Source: Mycolicibacterium peregrinum (GTDB taxonomy: Bacteria; Actinomycetota; Actinomycetes; Mycobacteriales; Mycobacteriaceae). From it: a DNA stretch of 64,000 nt. This document shows positions 16,675 through 23,846 of this stretch, piece after piece (positions within the stretch are counted from its first letter, which is position 1; the number at the start of each line of letters is the position of its first letter). The translations under genes and the position numbers were made by a program. The notes under the pieces were generated by a model. The model did no database searches, had not been told where the DNA came from, and saw only the letters and a list, made by a program, of their open reading frames with translations. Location of the stretch: positions 124,001-188,000 of the forward strand of contig NZ_LZSO01000031.1 in NCBI RefSeq assembly GCF_001665785.1, in the 5' to 3' direction.

Positions 16675-17260
16675 ATTCGCTGGTCGGCCTTTCGGAGGTC
16701 AGGTACGCGGTGACGTACCGGCTAGCGGCGAAGCTCCATTGCCACTTCGTGATCATTTCGGCGTCGGCGGATTCCCGCCAACATCTTTCTACGTCGACGT
16801 CCGCGGTGACGTCCCCGTCGGAATCGTCCCGGAACGGACTGACCGACACCTCTGAGAGCAGCCGGCTGCCCGGCGCGCTCAGAGCAGTGATGTCGGCGAC
16901 GAGTCGACGCTGTTCATCCGATGGAATGAAGGGTAGTACGCCTTCCACGCTCCACAGGGCGCTCCGGTCGGCGTCGAATCCCGCTCGGACCAGTGCGGCA
17001 GGCCAGTCGCCGTTGACATCGGCGGGGACTGGCCGCACGTCTGTGGTCGACGTGGTGCCGGCCATGGCGGCAGTCTTGACGTCGAGGATCGCGGGATGGT
17101 CGACGACATACACGTGGGTGGCTGCGGGCCAGGGAAGTTGATAAGGACGGGGGTCCAGATCGGAGGACAGGAACACCACCTGTTCGATGCCGGTTTCGGC
17201 AGCGGCGAGCAGAAAGGTGTCGAGGAGTTCTGCCGGATATGACGCGCACGTGCTTGGCAT
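16538..17260 (-). CDS. Shortened SAM methyltransferase of the leucine carboxyl methyltransferase (TIGR00027) family
   Basis: From the ATG at 17260 (preceded by a strong GGAGGAG) the frame gives 240 residues. VVFLSSDLDPRPYQLPWPA and VYVVDHPAILDVKT match the family's GLDxRxYRLxWP and EIDxPxVxxxK, and WSVEGVLPFIPSDEQRRLVA matches the second core motif. The ~80-residue N-terminus normal for the family is missing, and the C-terminus after YVTAYLTSER runs 137 bp into mmpS in another frame as unrelated Arg-rich sequence. I infer a gene remnant that may still be translated, co-transcribed with mmpS-mmpL and possibly under the TetR operator at 17319-17337. Confidence 0.55.
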   Translation of the reverse strand: MPSTCASYPAELLDTFLLAAAETGIEQVVFLSSDLDPRPYQLPWPAATHVYVVDHPAILDVKTAAMAGTTSTTDVRPVPADVNGDWPAALVRAGFDADRSALWSVEGVLPFIPSDEQRRLVADITALSAPGSRLLSEVSVSPFRDDSDGDVTADVDVERCWRESADAEMITKWQWSFAASRYVTAYLTSERPTSEYEAVETVLDSVDHHRGGVGRRIHGHAGAHVLRRRRRLRVRQRQGR

Positions 17261-17318
17261 CACCACTCCTCCCCCGCAGGATTCCTTGCCGGATGTAAAG
17301 TGAAACCTATACAGTCGG

Positions 17319-17337
17319 CTAACTTCAATCAAGTTAG
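17319..17337. promoter_or_regulatory. TetR operator between the methyltransferase/mmpS/mmpL unit and the tetR gene
   Basis: CTAACTT-CAATC-AAGTTAG is a perfect inverted repeat with 7-nt arms. It overlaps a plausible minus-strand promoter (TTGATT with TATAGG about 15 nt downstream) of the leftward unit and is 63 bp upstream of the divergent regulator. Confidence 0.65.
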
Positions 17338-17400
17338 TTTGGCTATTGACGCTGTGATCTAGACCGCGTTCGATACGCTCAGCGCGACGAAGGGACGGGT

Positions 17401-17988
17401 GTGGCGAAGGCTGTTGCGCCGCGTGGCTTTGCCCGCGAGCGGGTGCTGGAGGCGGCGCTGAGTCTGTTCGCCGAGCACGGCGTCAAAGGTACGTCGCTGC
17501 AGATGATCGCCGACCGTCTCGGCGTCAGCAAGGCGGCCGTCTACTACCAGTTCCATTCCAAGGACGAGATCGCGCTGGCGGTCATCCAACCCGTCTTCGA
17601 CGACATGGTGCGGCTGGTCCGCATCGCCGAGGCGATGTCCACTCCGGAGGCGCGGCGGGAGGCCGCCGTCAGCGGCATGGTCGAGATGGCTGTGCGGCAC
17701 CGCCGGGTCACCGCGGTGTTCCACGGTGATCCGGTGATCGACGCTCTGGTGCACGATCGCGCGGAACTCCAGGACACGATCGAACGACTCACCCTGATCC
17801 TGCTGGGCCCCGAACCCGATGCCGCAGGCCGGATCTGCATGTCGGTGCTCGCCGCGGGTGTCTACGGCAGTGCCACCGATCCAGCCCTCAACGACATCAC
17901 CGACGAGGAGCTGCACCGGGTGCTGCTGGACTGCGCGCAGCGGTTGCTACCCGCAGTGGCGCCGGCCACGCCCGTTGCCTCCGGGTAG
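17401..17988 (+). CDS. TetR family regulator, probable repressor of the mmpS-mmpL unit
   Basis: A 195-residue TetR protein. The N-terminal HTH is ARERVLEAALSLFAEHGVKG with LQMIADRLGVSKAAVYYQFH, followed by KDEIALAVIQP and an all-helical ligand-binding domain. It diverges from the leftward methyltransferase/mmpS/mmpL unit with a 19-bp palindrome between them, the standard layout of a local repressor. The start is the GTG at 17401, preceded by GAAGGGAC. The ligand is unknown, perhaps a substrate of the transporter. Confidence 0.85.
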   Translation: MAKAVAPRGFARERVLEAALSLFAEHGVKGTSLQMIADRLGVSKAAVYYQFHSKDEIALAVIQPVFDDMVRLVRIAEAMSTPEARREAAVSGMVEMAVRHRRVTAVFHGDPVIDALVHDRAELQDTIERLTLILLGPEPDAAGRICMSVLAAGVYGSATDPALNDITDEELHRVLLDCAQRLLPAVAPATPVASG

Positions 17989-17998
17989 AGCCCCGTAC

Positions 17999-19705
17999 CT
18001 AACCCCGCAGCGCTGACGCGAAGATCGCGGGCAGCTTGCTCCATCCGGGCGCCCCGGCGAAGTCCACCAACAACCGGCCCGTCGTCGCCGCGGTGCGGTT
18101 GTTGACGAACCACGGCGGCTTGGGGGACAACGACCACTCGCCGCGGAACACCGAACGCGGCGCCGGACGGAACGGGCCGCGGACCACCGTCCGCTCCGGA
18201 CGATCGAGCAGAAAAGCGTTGTGCACCACGCCGACTCCACTCTGGATGTCATTGCGCTTGTGGCCGGGGAACGCTCCCCAGGTGGCCGTCGCCGTCAGAT
18301 AGCCGACGCCGGTCCACGCGTTGATCGCGATGGTGCCGTAGCGCAACTGCTCGACGAGGTGGTCGAACGTGTCGCCCATGGTCTTGATGGTGTCCGGGTG
18401 GGCGATGATGTTCACCCCGAGCGTGCCGACGAACTCGTCGTTGGCGACGCGTACCGCTTCTTCAAAGAATCGTTCAGCGGAACTGTCGTCGTCGTCTGTC
18501 TCGAGCTCGATCACGCCGAGAACGGGACCGAAATACTCGGTGCACAACAACGCCTCGCGGTCGGTGGGATCGACCACCAGGACCCGGGCACCCCTCGAGC
18601 CCAGGTGCTGTGCGTCCGGATACGACGTGTCCGCGCCGGCGACCCTGACGTCTGAGCCCGGGTAGTAGGCCGGGCGGGCAGGCGCATCGTTGAAGGCCTT
18701 GCGGATGGCGGCGATGAACTCGTCACGCTGCGCCCAGCGCTTGGGCAGGACGACCACCTGCGCAGCCACACAGTTGTAGCCGTTGTTGTGCAGGCGTTGC
18801 GTGACAACGTGATTAGCCTGGAACTCGATGTCGGCCGCGCTCCAGGAGCCGGGAAGCACGATCGTCGGGGACACCCCGCCGAGTTCGGCGGTCATCTCCT
18901 TGTCGAGCACAGGTTCGTCAGCTGCCTTGCGTCGGGCGCCCTCCTCGCCGGTGCCGAACACGATGGCGTCATACGTCAGGGCGCTACCGGTCATGTGCAC
19001 GTGGTCAACGAGCTTGTGCCGCACCAGATATGTGCCGACCTCCGGTCCACCGGTCAGGATGCGGACCGCACCGATGGCGATGAACGGTGCCAGCACCTTG
19101 GTCAGCACGGGCTGTAACGGATCGGTGACCGGGTTGAGCTTGAGGGCCACCACCCGGTTGTTGGCGTACAACTCGTAGATGGTGTCCAGCGGCGCGATCG
19201 AGAAGATGTTGCCCGCGCCCAGCACCGCGCCCACACCGTGGGTGCGGGACGGATCGCGTTGAGCCAGACCGGCCGACCGGATGGCCTCGGCCTTCTCGAT
19301 TCCGGGCTGCAACCACACCTCGGCGCTGAATCCGGACAGCAGAAGCTGATCGAAGGTGTTGAGCGGCAGAGCTTTTACCGTGGTCCGACCCCCGGGCGCA
19401 TAGCCGAACTCGGCGCCCTCGAGCGGGCTGCGGCCCGCTTCCAGCTTGGTCAGGCTCTCCGACAGCGCGGCCAGCCCGGCCACCAGTGAGTACGGGCCGG
19501 ACATCCATTCCTCGCCGACCAGGGGTGAGGCCGGGTCGAGTTGTTTGATCCCGACGGCAGCGTCGACCCACTCGGTGGCGTGGCGCACGGTGAGGTCGCG
19601 CACCTCGTCGAGGAGCCCGCGACGGGCCGCCAATGACAGGGAAGCCCAGGTCTTTTCGCCTTCGACGAGATCCTCGAGGGCCTGATCGATCTGCGATTCG
19701 TTCAT
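17999..19705 (-). CDS. Aldehyde dehydrogenase family protein
   Basis: A 568-residue NAD(P)-dependent aldehyde dehydrogenase-fold protein. GAVLGAGNIFSIAPLDTIYE and VALKLNPVTDPLQPVL cover the cofactor-binding domain, the base Glu lies in TAELGGVSPTIVLPG, and the likely catalytic Cys in NNGYNCVAAQVVVLP; EYFGPVLGVIEL is the conserved C-terminal EFGP-like motif. It is longer than the usual ~490 residues, with extra N- and C-terminal segments, and close relatives are mainly actinobacterial. The start lies next to the MpaB-type gene stop (2 bp), so they form an operon controlled from 20800-20860. Substrate unknown. Confidence 0.85.
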   Translation of the reverse strand: MNESQIDQALEDLVEGEKTWASLSLAARRGLLDEVRDLTVRHATEWVDAAVGIKQLDPASPLVGEEWMSGPYSLVAGLAALSESLTKLEAGRSPLEGAEFGYAPGGRTTVKALPLNTFDQLLLSGFSAEVWLQPGIEKAEAIRSAGLAQRDPSRTHGVGAVLGAGNIFSIAPLDTIYELYANNRVVALKLNPVTDPLQPVLTKVLAPFIAIGAVRILTGGPEVGTYLVRHKLVDHVHMTGSALTYDAIVFGTGEEGARRKAADEPVLDKEMTAELGGVSPTIVLPGSWSAADIEFQANHVVTQRLHNNGYNCVAAQVVVLPKRWAQRDEFIAAIRKAFNDAPARPAYYPGSDVRVAGADTSYPDAQHLGSRGARVLVVDPTDREALLCTEYFGPVLGVIELETDDDDSSAERFFEEAVRVANDEFVGTLGVNIIAHPDTIKTMGDTFDHLVEQLRYGTIAINAWTGVGYLTATATWGAFPGHKRNDIQSGVGVVHNAFLLDRPERTVVRGPFRPAPRSVFRGEWSLSPKPPWFVNNRTAATTGRLLVDFAGAPGWSKLPAIFASALRG

Positions 19706-19706
19706 A

Positions 19707-20792
19707 TCAGCTCACGCTCTTGTCGAATTGCATCAGTGCGTCATGGTGGTTGTGGGCGTAGGGAGTCGGACCCTCCCCGATCTCCCGCTTGGCCATGATC
19801 TGACTGTACTGCTCGAACGGAGTCTGTCGGCCCCACTTCGCCCGGGCCTCGGCGGGCGTGTAGGTGACTGTGTTCCTGGCCGGGATGTCGACCAGGGTGG
19901 GGCCGACGATCGGCGTGGTGTTCGGCGTGGTGAGATCCAGGACTGCCAGTTCGAGTCGCGGCTTGGCCGCGATGATCCGCAGGAGGGGCCGCACCACGGC
20001 GCGTGCCGCGACATCGGCGATCCGGCGCTGGGGGATACCGCCGAGCAGCCGCATCCACTGTGGCATGGTCGCGATGATGGCGGCGCGCATCGGGACGTTG
20101 AACGCCTTGCGCATCCAGCGCGGCATCCGCTCCGGCAGGATGTGGTAGCCCAGATCGACCAGGTAATCCATCATGCGCTGAGCCACCTCGGAGCCGACCA
20201 GGTCGGGGCGGAAGCTCTCGAAGTACGCGCGGACGCCCTCGCGGGTGCGGGGTACGTCGTCGGGATTGATGGTCTGGAACTCCGCGGCCCGCGCGCATTC
20301 CTCCCAGTACTGGCTCTCCTCTTCCGCCGACAGCTTGCCGGGCCCGAACATCTCGTAGCTTTTGAGGATCGAGTGCCATGCGGTCAGGTGGATCCACAAC
20401 TGTGAGTGCGGATCGTTGGCGTCGAACGGGCGCTTGGTGATGGGCTCGGTGCCGACGGCCTTGGAGTGGATCTTGACCAGGATCTCGGACGCGTCGAGGA
20501 CGGATTTGGCGTCGCCGAAGGCCACCAGGGCGAAGTACTGCATGGTCCGGTCGTAGCGCAGGCGGGTACGGGCATAGACCTGTCCGGTGGCGTCGACGGC
20601 GGCCGCCAGGAACGGATCGAGGTGCTCGATCGTGACGGCGCGGGAGAAGCCGATCAGCAGCGAGGTGGGGTAGCTCCACACCTTCCAGGTGACCGACCCC
20701 GGGCCGAAGAAACCGTAGTCCTCCGCCGGTGCCAGGGGTTCGGCCAGTGCAGGCAGACCTGCCGCTCTGCGAAGTGCGATTACCGCGTCCAT
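19707..20792 (-). CDS. Oxygenase MpaB/DUF2236 family protein
   Basis: A 361-residue DUF2236 protein, related to fungal MpaB and the heme-containing rubber oxygenase Lcp. Typical motifs are FGPGSVTWKVWSYPTSLLIG near residue 30, ARTRLRYDRTMQYFALVAFG, and DPHSQLWIHLTAWHSILKSY with the likely heme-ligand His. With the ALDH 2 bp downstream it suggests oxidative cleavage of a lipid followed by aldehyde oxidation; this is inference. A Shine-Dalgarno GAAGGGA lies before the ATG at 20792, and TAGATT (20811-20816, minus strand) is a likely -10, flanked by the operator. Confidence 0.85.
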   Translation of the reverse strand: MDAVIALRRAAGLPALAEPLAPAEDYGFFGPGSVTWKVWSYPTSLLIGFSRAVTIEHLDPFLAAAVDATGQVYARTRLRYDRTMQYFALVAFGDAKSVLDASEILVKIHSKAVGTEPITKRPFDANDPHSQLWIHLTAWHSILKSYEMFGPGKLSAEEESQYWEECARAAEFQTINPDDVPRTREGVRAYFESFRPDLVGSEVAQRMMDYLVDLGYHILPERMPRWMRKAFNVPMRAAIIATMPQWMRLLGGIPQRRIADVAARAVVRPLLRIIAAKPRLELAVLDLTTPNTTPIVGPTLVDIPARNTVTYTPAEARAKWGRQTPFEQYSQIMAKREIGEGPTPYAHNHHDALMQFDKSVS

Positions 20793-20818
20793 CTGCGTCG
20801 TTCCCTTCGAAATCTAGT

Positions 20819-20859
20819 GGTACGTTATGTACCAGTTACGGTATGGTACGTCATGTACC
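20819..20859. promoter_or_regulatory. Double TetR operator in the mpaB-tetR intergenic region
   Basis: Two near-identical palindromes, GGTACGTTATGTACC (20819-20833) and GGTACGTCATGTACC (20845-20859), have centres 26 bp apart. The first lies directly upstream of the leftward -10 (TAGATT, 20811-20816). The second covers the expected -35 of the rightward tetR gene, so the regulator should repress both directions. Confidence 0.75.
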
Positions 20860-20882
20860 ACTTGATTGGCTAGGGTGTGTCT

Positions 20883-21599
20883 GTGGCAACTGAGCGCAGC
20901 GGTTCGGGGAGTCGATGGGCCGGCCAGCGCGAACGGCGGCGGGCAGAATTCGTCGACGCCGCACTGTCGGCGATCGCCGAACACGGTCCGCAGGCCTCGA
21001 CCGAGCAGATCGCCGCGCATGTCGGGGTCACCCGCACCAAGCTCTACCGGCACTTCGCCGGCGCGGCCGATCTGCAGAGCGCGATCGCGCAGCGCGCAGC
21101 CGAGATGCTCAACACCGAACTTGCCCCACTCTGGACGCCCCACGGATCGATGGCCCAGATCATCGAGGCCGGCGTCGGCGCCCACGTCCGGTTCCTCGTC
21201 GAACACCGGAACCTCTATCGCTACCTGGCGCGGTGCTCCCTGGGCGACGACGGCTCGGCGCCCGACGCCATCGCCGACATCCGGCAGACCATCGGAACTC
21301 AGCTGGATGCGCTGTTCACGGTGTATCTCAACGCCTTTGGCGTGGACACCGACCCGCAACCGCTGGCGTTCGCCATCGTCGGGTTGGTGGAATCGACGAC
21401 TGGGCGGTGGCTCGACCAACCCGGCTCAACCGCACAGGACCGGTTGGTGGCCGATCTCGTGCGGTGGATCTGGCTGTTGGTCGACGACACACTGCGCGCC
21501 GGCGGCGTGTACCTCGACAGCGCCGAGCCGCTGCCGACGCCCGACGTGATTGCCGCGCAGGCCGAGAGCTACCGCGACCCGGAGCGCGCCGGCGTCTGA
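20883..21599 (+). CDS. TetR family regulator of the MpaB-ALDH operon
   Basis: About 238 residues. The HTH is FVDAALSAIAEHGPQASTEQ with IAAHVGVTRTKLYRHFA, followed by a helical ligand domain (ARCSLGDDGSAPDAIADI onward). It diverges from the mpaB-ALDH operon with two palindromic operators between. GTG codons at 20877 and 20883 are both possible; I chose 20883 because TAGGGT (20871-20876) would be a -10 exactly 6 nt before it, giving a leaderless message. Ligand unknown. Confidence 0.85.
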   Translation: MATERSGSGSRWAGQRERRRAEFVDAALSAIAEHGPQASTEQIAAHVGVTRTKLYRHFAGAADLQSAIAQRAAEMLNTELAPLWTPHGSMAQIIEAGVGAHVRFLVEHRNLYRYLARCSLGDDGSAPDAIADIRQTIGTQLDALFTVYLNAFGVDTDPQPLAFAIVGLVESTTGRWLDQPGSTAQDRLVADLVRWIWLLVDDTLRAGGVYLDSAEPLPTPDVIAAQAESYRDPERAGV

Positions 21600-21615
21600 G
21601 GTCGGTCTGGCCGCG

Positions 21616-23070
21616 CTACCAGCGGCAGACGTCGGCACCCCACCCCGAGTCGACGGGGCGGAAAGCAAGCAGATGCCGTTGCCACCACGGCAGTGGCGCC
21701 GCGAGTACGGGATCTTTCGTGGCGTCGTCCACCACGCGCGGTGCTCCGTCGCGAAGATAGGCGATCCGTACCCCACTGATGCCCGCCTCCTGCCACAGCA
21801 TCACGCTGCGCCGCAGCTCGAGCCAGGGAATGCGGACCGGGGGATCTTCCGACATCCAACGGAGCTGTCGGCGAAGGTATGTCAGGTCCTCCGATTGCTG
21901 CGGAAAATCCATCCCGACCACGGTGACGGTGTCGCGCTGGTAGTCGACCAGTTGGAGTGCGGTGACGCCCGGCACCAGATGATTGGTGGCGCCTTCCTCG
22001 GTGCGCAGATTGCTGAACATCGAGTAGTTCGACACGGTCTTGAGCCCCACATACGGCGTCAACCCGTTGGCGAAGGCCAGCAGCGGGGCGAGGAACAGCA
22101 CGACGGGGCGAAAGCTCCAGTTCGGTGTACGGACACCTGCTGCCTGAACGGAGTGGTACGCCCGCAGCAGCGCGACCATGAACGGCACCACCGCGACCAA
22201 CCAGGTGAGCACCAACAGGGTGTGCCAGGGCAGACCGACCGGGCTCGTCGGAGAGTCGGCCGAACTCGACACCACACTCAGCAGCACATGAGCCGCAAAC
22301 CCGGAGAGAGCCACGCTCCGCAGCGCGGAAGCCCGGGTGGCCAGGGTGGCGAACACCTCGGTCGGGACCAGCAGTACGTACACCGCGAACACGACCGTCG
22401 CGAAGTCGTAGAACGACGCCATCGCCAGTATCGAGTGGAAGCCCACCCCCAGCAGCACGCCCCAGAAACGCAACCGCGGTACCGCCAGCAACGTGAGAAT
22501 GGCTGCCTCGGTCACCACCGCGGCGATGCCGACGACCTCACCGACACCCTGGCTCGGTGTCACATCGTCGAAACCGTTCATCCAGATGAGCTGGCCGAAC
22601 AGCTCGCTGCCACACGAGGTCGCCGGGGCGAAGTACGCGCTGTTCAACTTGTCGAAGACCGTGAACAGGTAGACCACGAGCAACACGAGGCCAACCGGAC
22701 TCCGCGCGGCATCCAGCCAGCGTTCGACGAAACTGTCCGGTTCACCCGCCGGGTTCCGGACCGCACATGCCCACAGGGCTGCGGTGCCGAGCGCGACGGC
22801 GACCAGCAGGCTCAGCACCAGATGGTTCGACGCCGCAGGCAGGCTGAGCACGGCCACTGTGGCGCCGGCAGCGACGGCCAGACCGGCGGCGGCCACCGAG
22901 CCGGGAAATATCAGGGCGGGCAGGCCGGCCACCAATGCCGGAACCACCGCCAACGGCTGACTGTCGGAGTAGTGGAAGGCCAATGCCATCGCGAAGAGCG
23001 TTGCGAACCAGCCGAGTTGCTGACGGGGGCCGGTGGGTTGACCCGTTCGGGCGTTGCTGCGCCAACGCAT
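21616..23070 (-). CDS. HTTM-like multi-pass membrane protein
   Basis: A 484-residue protein with about ten predicted membrane helices (residues ~20-400) and a soluble C-terminal domain (~405-484, RTEEGATNHLVPGVTALQL to DVCRW). FDKLNSAYFAPATSCGSELF resembles the HKLNxDFLDPxxSC motif of HTTM (vitamin K carboxylase-like) proteins, so I place it there tentatively. Carboxylase activity is not implied. Start ATG 23070 is chosen because upstream codons are low-complexity and TAAGGT (minus, 23078-23083) ends 7 nt before it. It is convergent with tetR. Confidence 0.7.
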   Translation of the reverse strand: MRWRSNARTGQPTGPRQQLGWFATLFAMALAFHYSDSQPLAVVPALVAGLPALIFPGSVAAAGLAVAAGATVAVLSLPAASNHLVLSLLVAVALGTAALWACAVRNPAGEPDSFVERWLDAARSPVGLVLLVVYLFTVFDKLNSAYFAPATSCGSELFGQLIWMNGFDDVTPSQGVGEVVGIAAVVTEAAILTLLAVPRLRFWGVLLGVGFHSILAMASFYDFATVVFAVYVLLVPTEVFATLATRASALRSVALSGFAAHVLLSVVSSSADSPTSPVGLPWHTLLVLTWLVAVVPFMVALLRAYHSVQAAGVRTPNWSFRPVVLFLAPLLAFANGLTPYVGLKTVSNYSMFSNLRTEEGATNHLVPGVTALQLVDYQRDTVTVVGMDFPQQSEDLTYLRRQLRWMSEDPPVRIPWLELRRSVMLWQEAGISGVRIAYLRDGAPRVVDDATKDPVLAAPLPWWQRHLLAFRPVDSGWGADVCRW

Positions 23071-23077
23071 TGAGAAC

Positions 23078-23083
23078 ACCTTA
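23078..23083 (-). promoter_or_regulatory. -10 hexamer of HTTM-like gene (leaderless)
   Basis: TAAGGT on the minus strand, 7 nt before the ATG at 23070. Confidence 0.45.
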
Positions 23084-23216
23084 CTTGGCGCGGGCCCGCG
23101 ACTCTTGCGAGCCTCCGGAACCCGCCGCCCTCGCGCCCGTCGCGGCGTAATCTGAAAAGTGATGGATGGGGGCGGTAGGGCCCAAACGCCTTGCCGTGTA
23201 ACGGAAAGGACAAGAA

Positions 23217-23657
23217 ATGAGTACAGTCCATTCATCGATCGACCTACACCCGGACATCCTGGCTCTTCGGGCCGGCTATGACCGTGTCGCAGAGTCGATG
23301 GCCGCGCAGGTCACCTTCGGGCTGACGTTGCTGACCGCGATGTACATTGCGCTGTCCCCGTGGATCGTCGGCTACGACGCCTTCAACCGGCTGACGGTCA
23401 ACGACCTGATCGTCGGTGGGGCGATCGCGTTTCTGTCAATGTGTTTCAGCTTCGCGCTGGATCGCGCGCACGGCATGACCTGGACACTGCCGATATTCGG
23501 TGTGTGGCTGATCATCTCGCCGTGGGTGTTTGTCAGTGGACCGAGTGCCGGCATGATCTGGTCGCACGTGATCAGCGGTGCGCTGGTGATGATGCTGGGG
23601 TTCACCGCGATGTATTTCGGAATGCAGGTGCGCAATTCCGAAGCGCGGCACACATAA
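23217..23657 (+). CDS. SPW-repeat membrane protein
   Basis: A 146-residue protein with four membrane helices and two SPW motifs: ALSPWIVGYDAF near residue 46 and LIISPWVFVSGPSAG near 100. This pair defines the SPW repeat family of small membrane proteins, often seen near stress-related genes; the function is unknown. The ATG is preceded by GGAAAGGAC, and TAATCT (23147-23152) may be its -10. It is divergent from the HTTM-like gene. Confidence 0.85.
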   Translation: MSTVHSSIDLHPDILALRAGYDRVAESMAAQVTFGLTLLTAMYIALSPWIVGYDAFNRLTVNDLIVGGAIAFLSMCFSFALDRAHGMTWTLPIFGVWLIISPWVFVSGPSAGMIWSHVISGALVMMLGFTAMYFGMQVRNSEARHT

Positions 23658-23846
23658 CCGGCAGGCGGGTCGGTAGACGCACCTTGACTGACCAGCCGGA
23701 TCCCGGCTGGTGGGGAATCTGTGCGCCTCGGTGATGTCCGGGTATCCGAAGATGCGTCAATTTGCTACCCGCGGGCCGGTTTGACGCCATATCGTGGGCA
23801 ATCGCAGGACTTCCGAATACGGCGATGGCGGGTACGAACTGGTGAG

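Noticed and set aside
21550..23073. A 507-codon open frame on the plus strand over the HTTM-like gene.
   Set aside because: Rich in His, Gln and Arg with no domain; it is the complement of a clearly hydrophobic, multi-helix membrane protein gene.
23721..23846. A possible 42-residue N-terminal extension of the LuxR ATPase from a GTG at 23721.
   Set aside because: The family begins at MKLAGREEEL (ATG 23847), and the extra residues are not conserved-looking.
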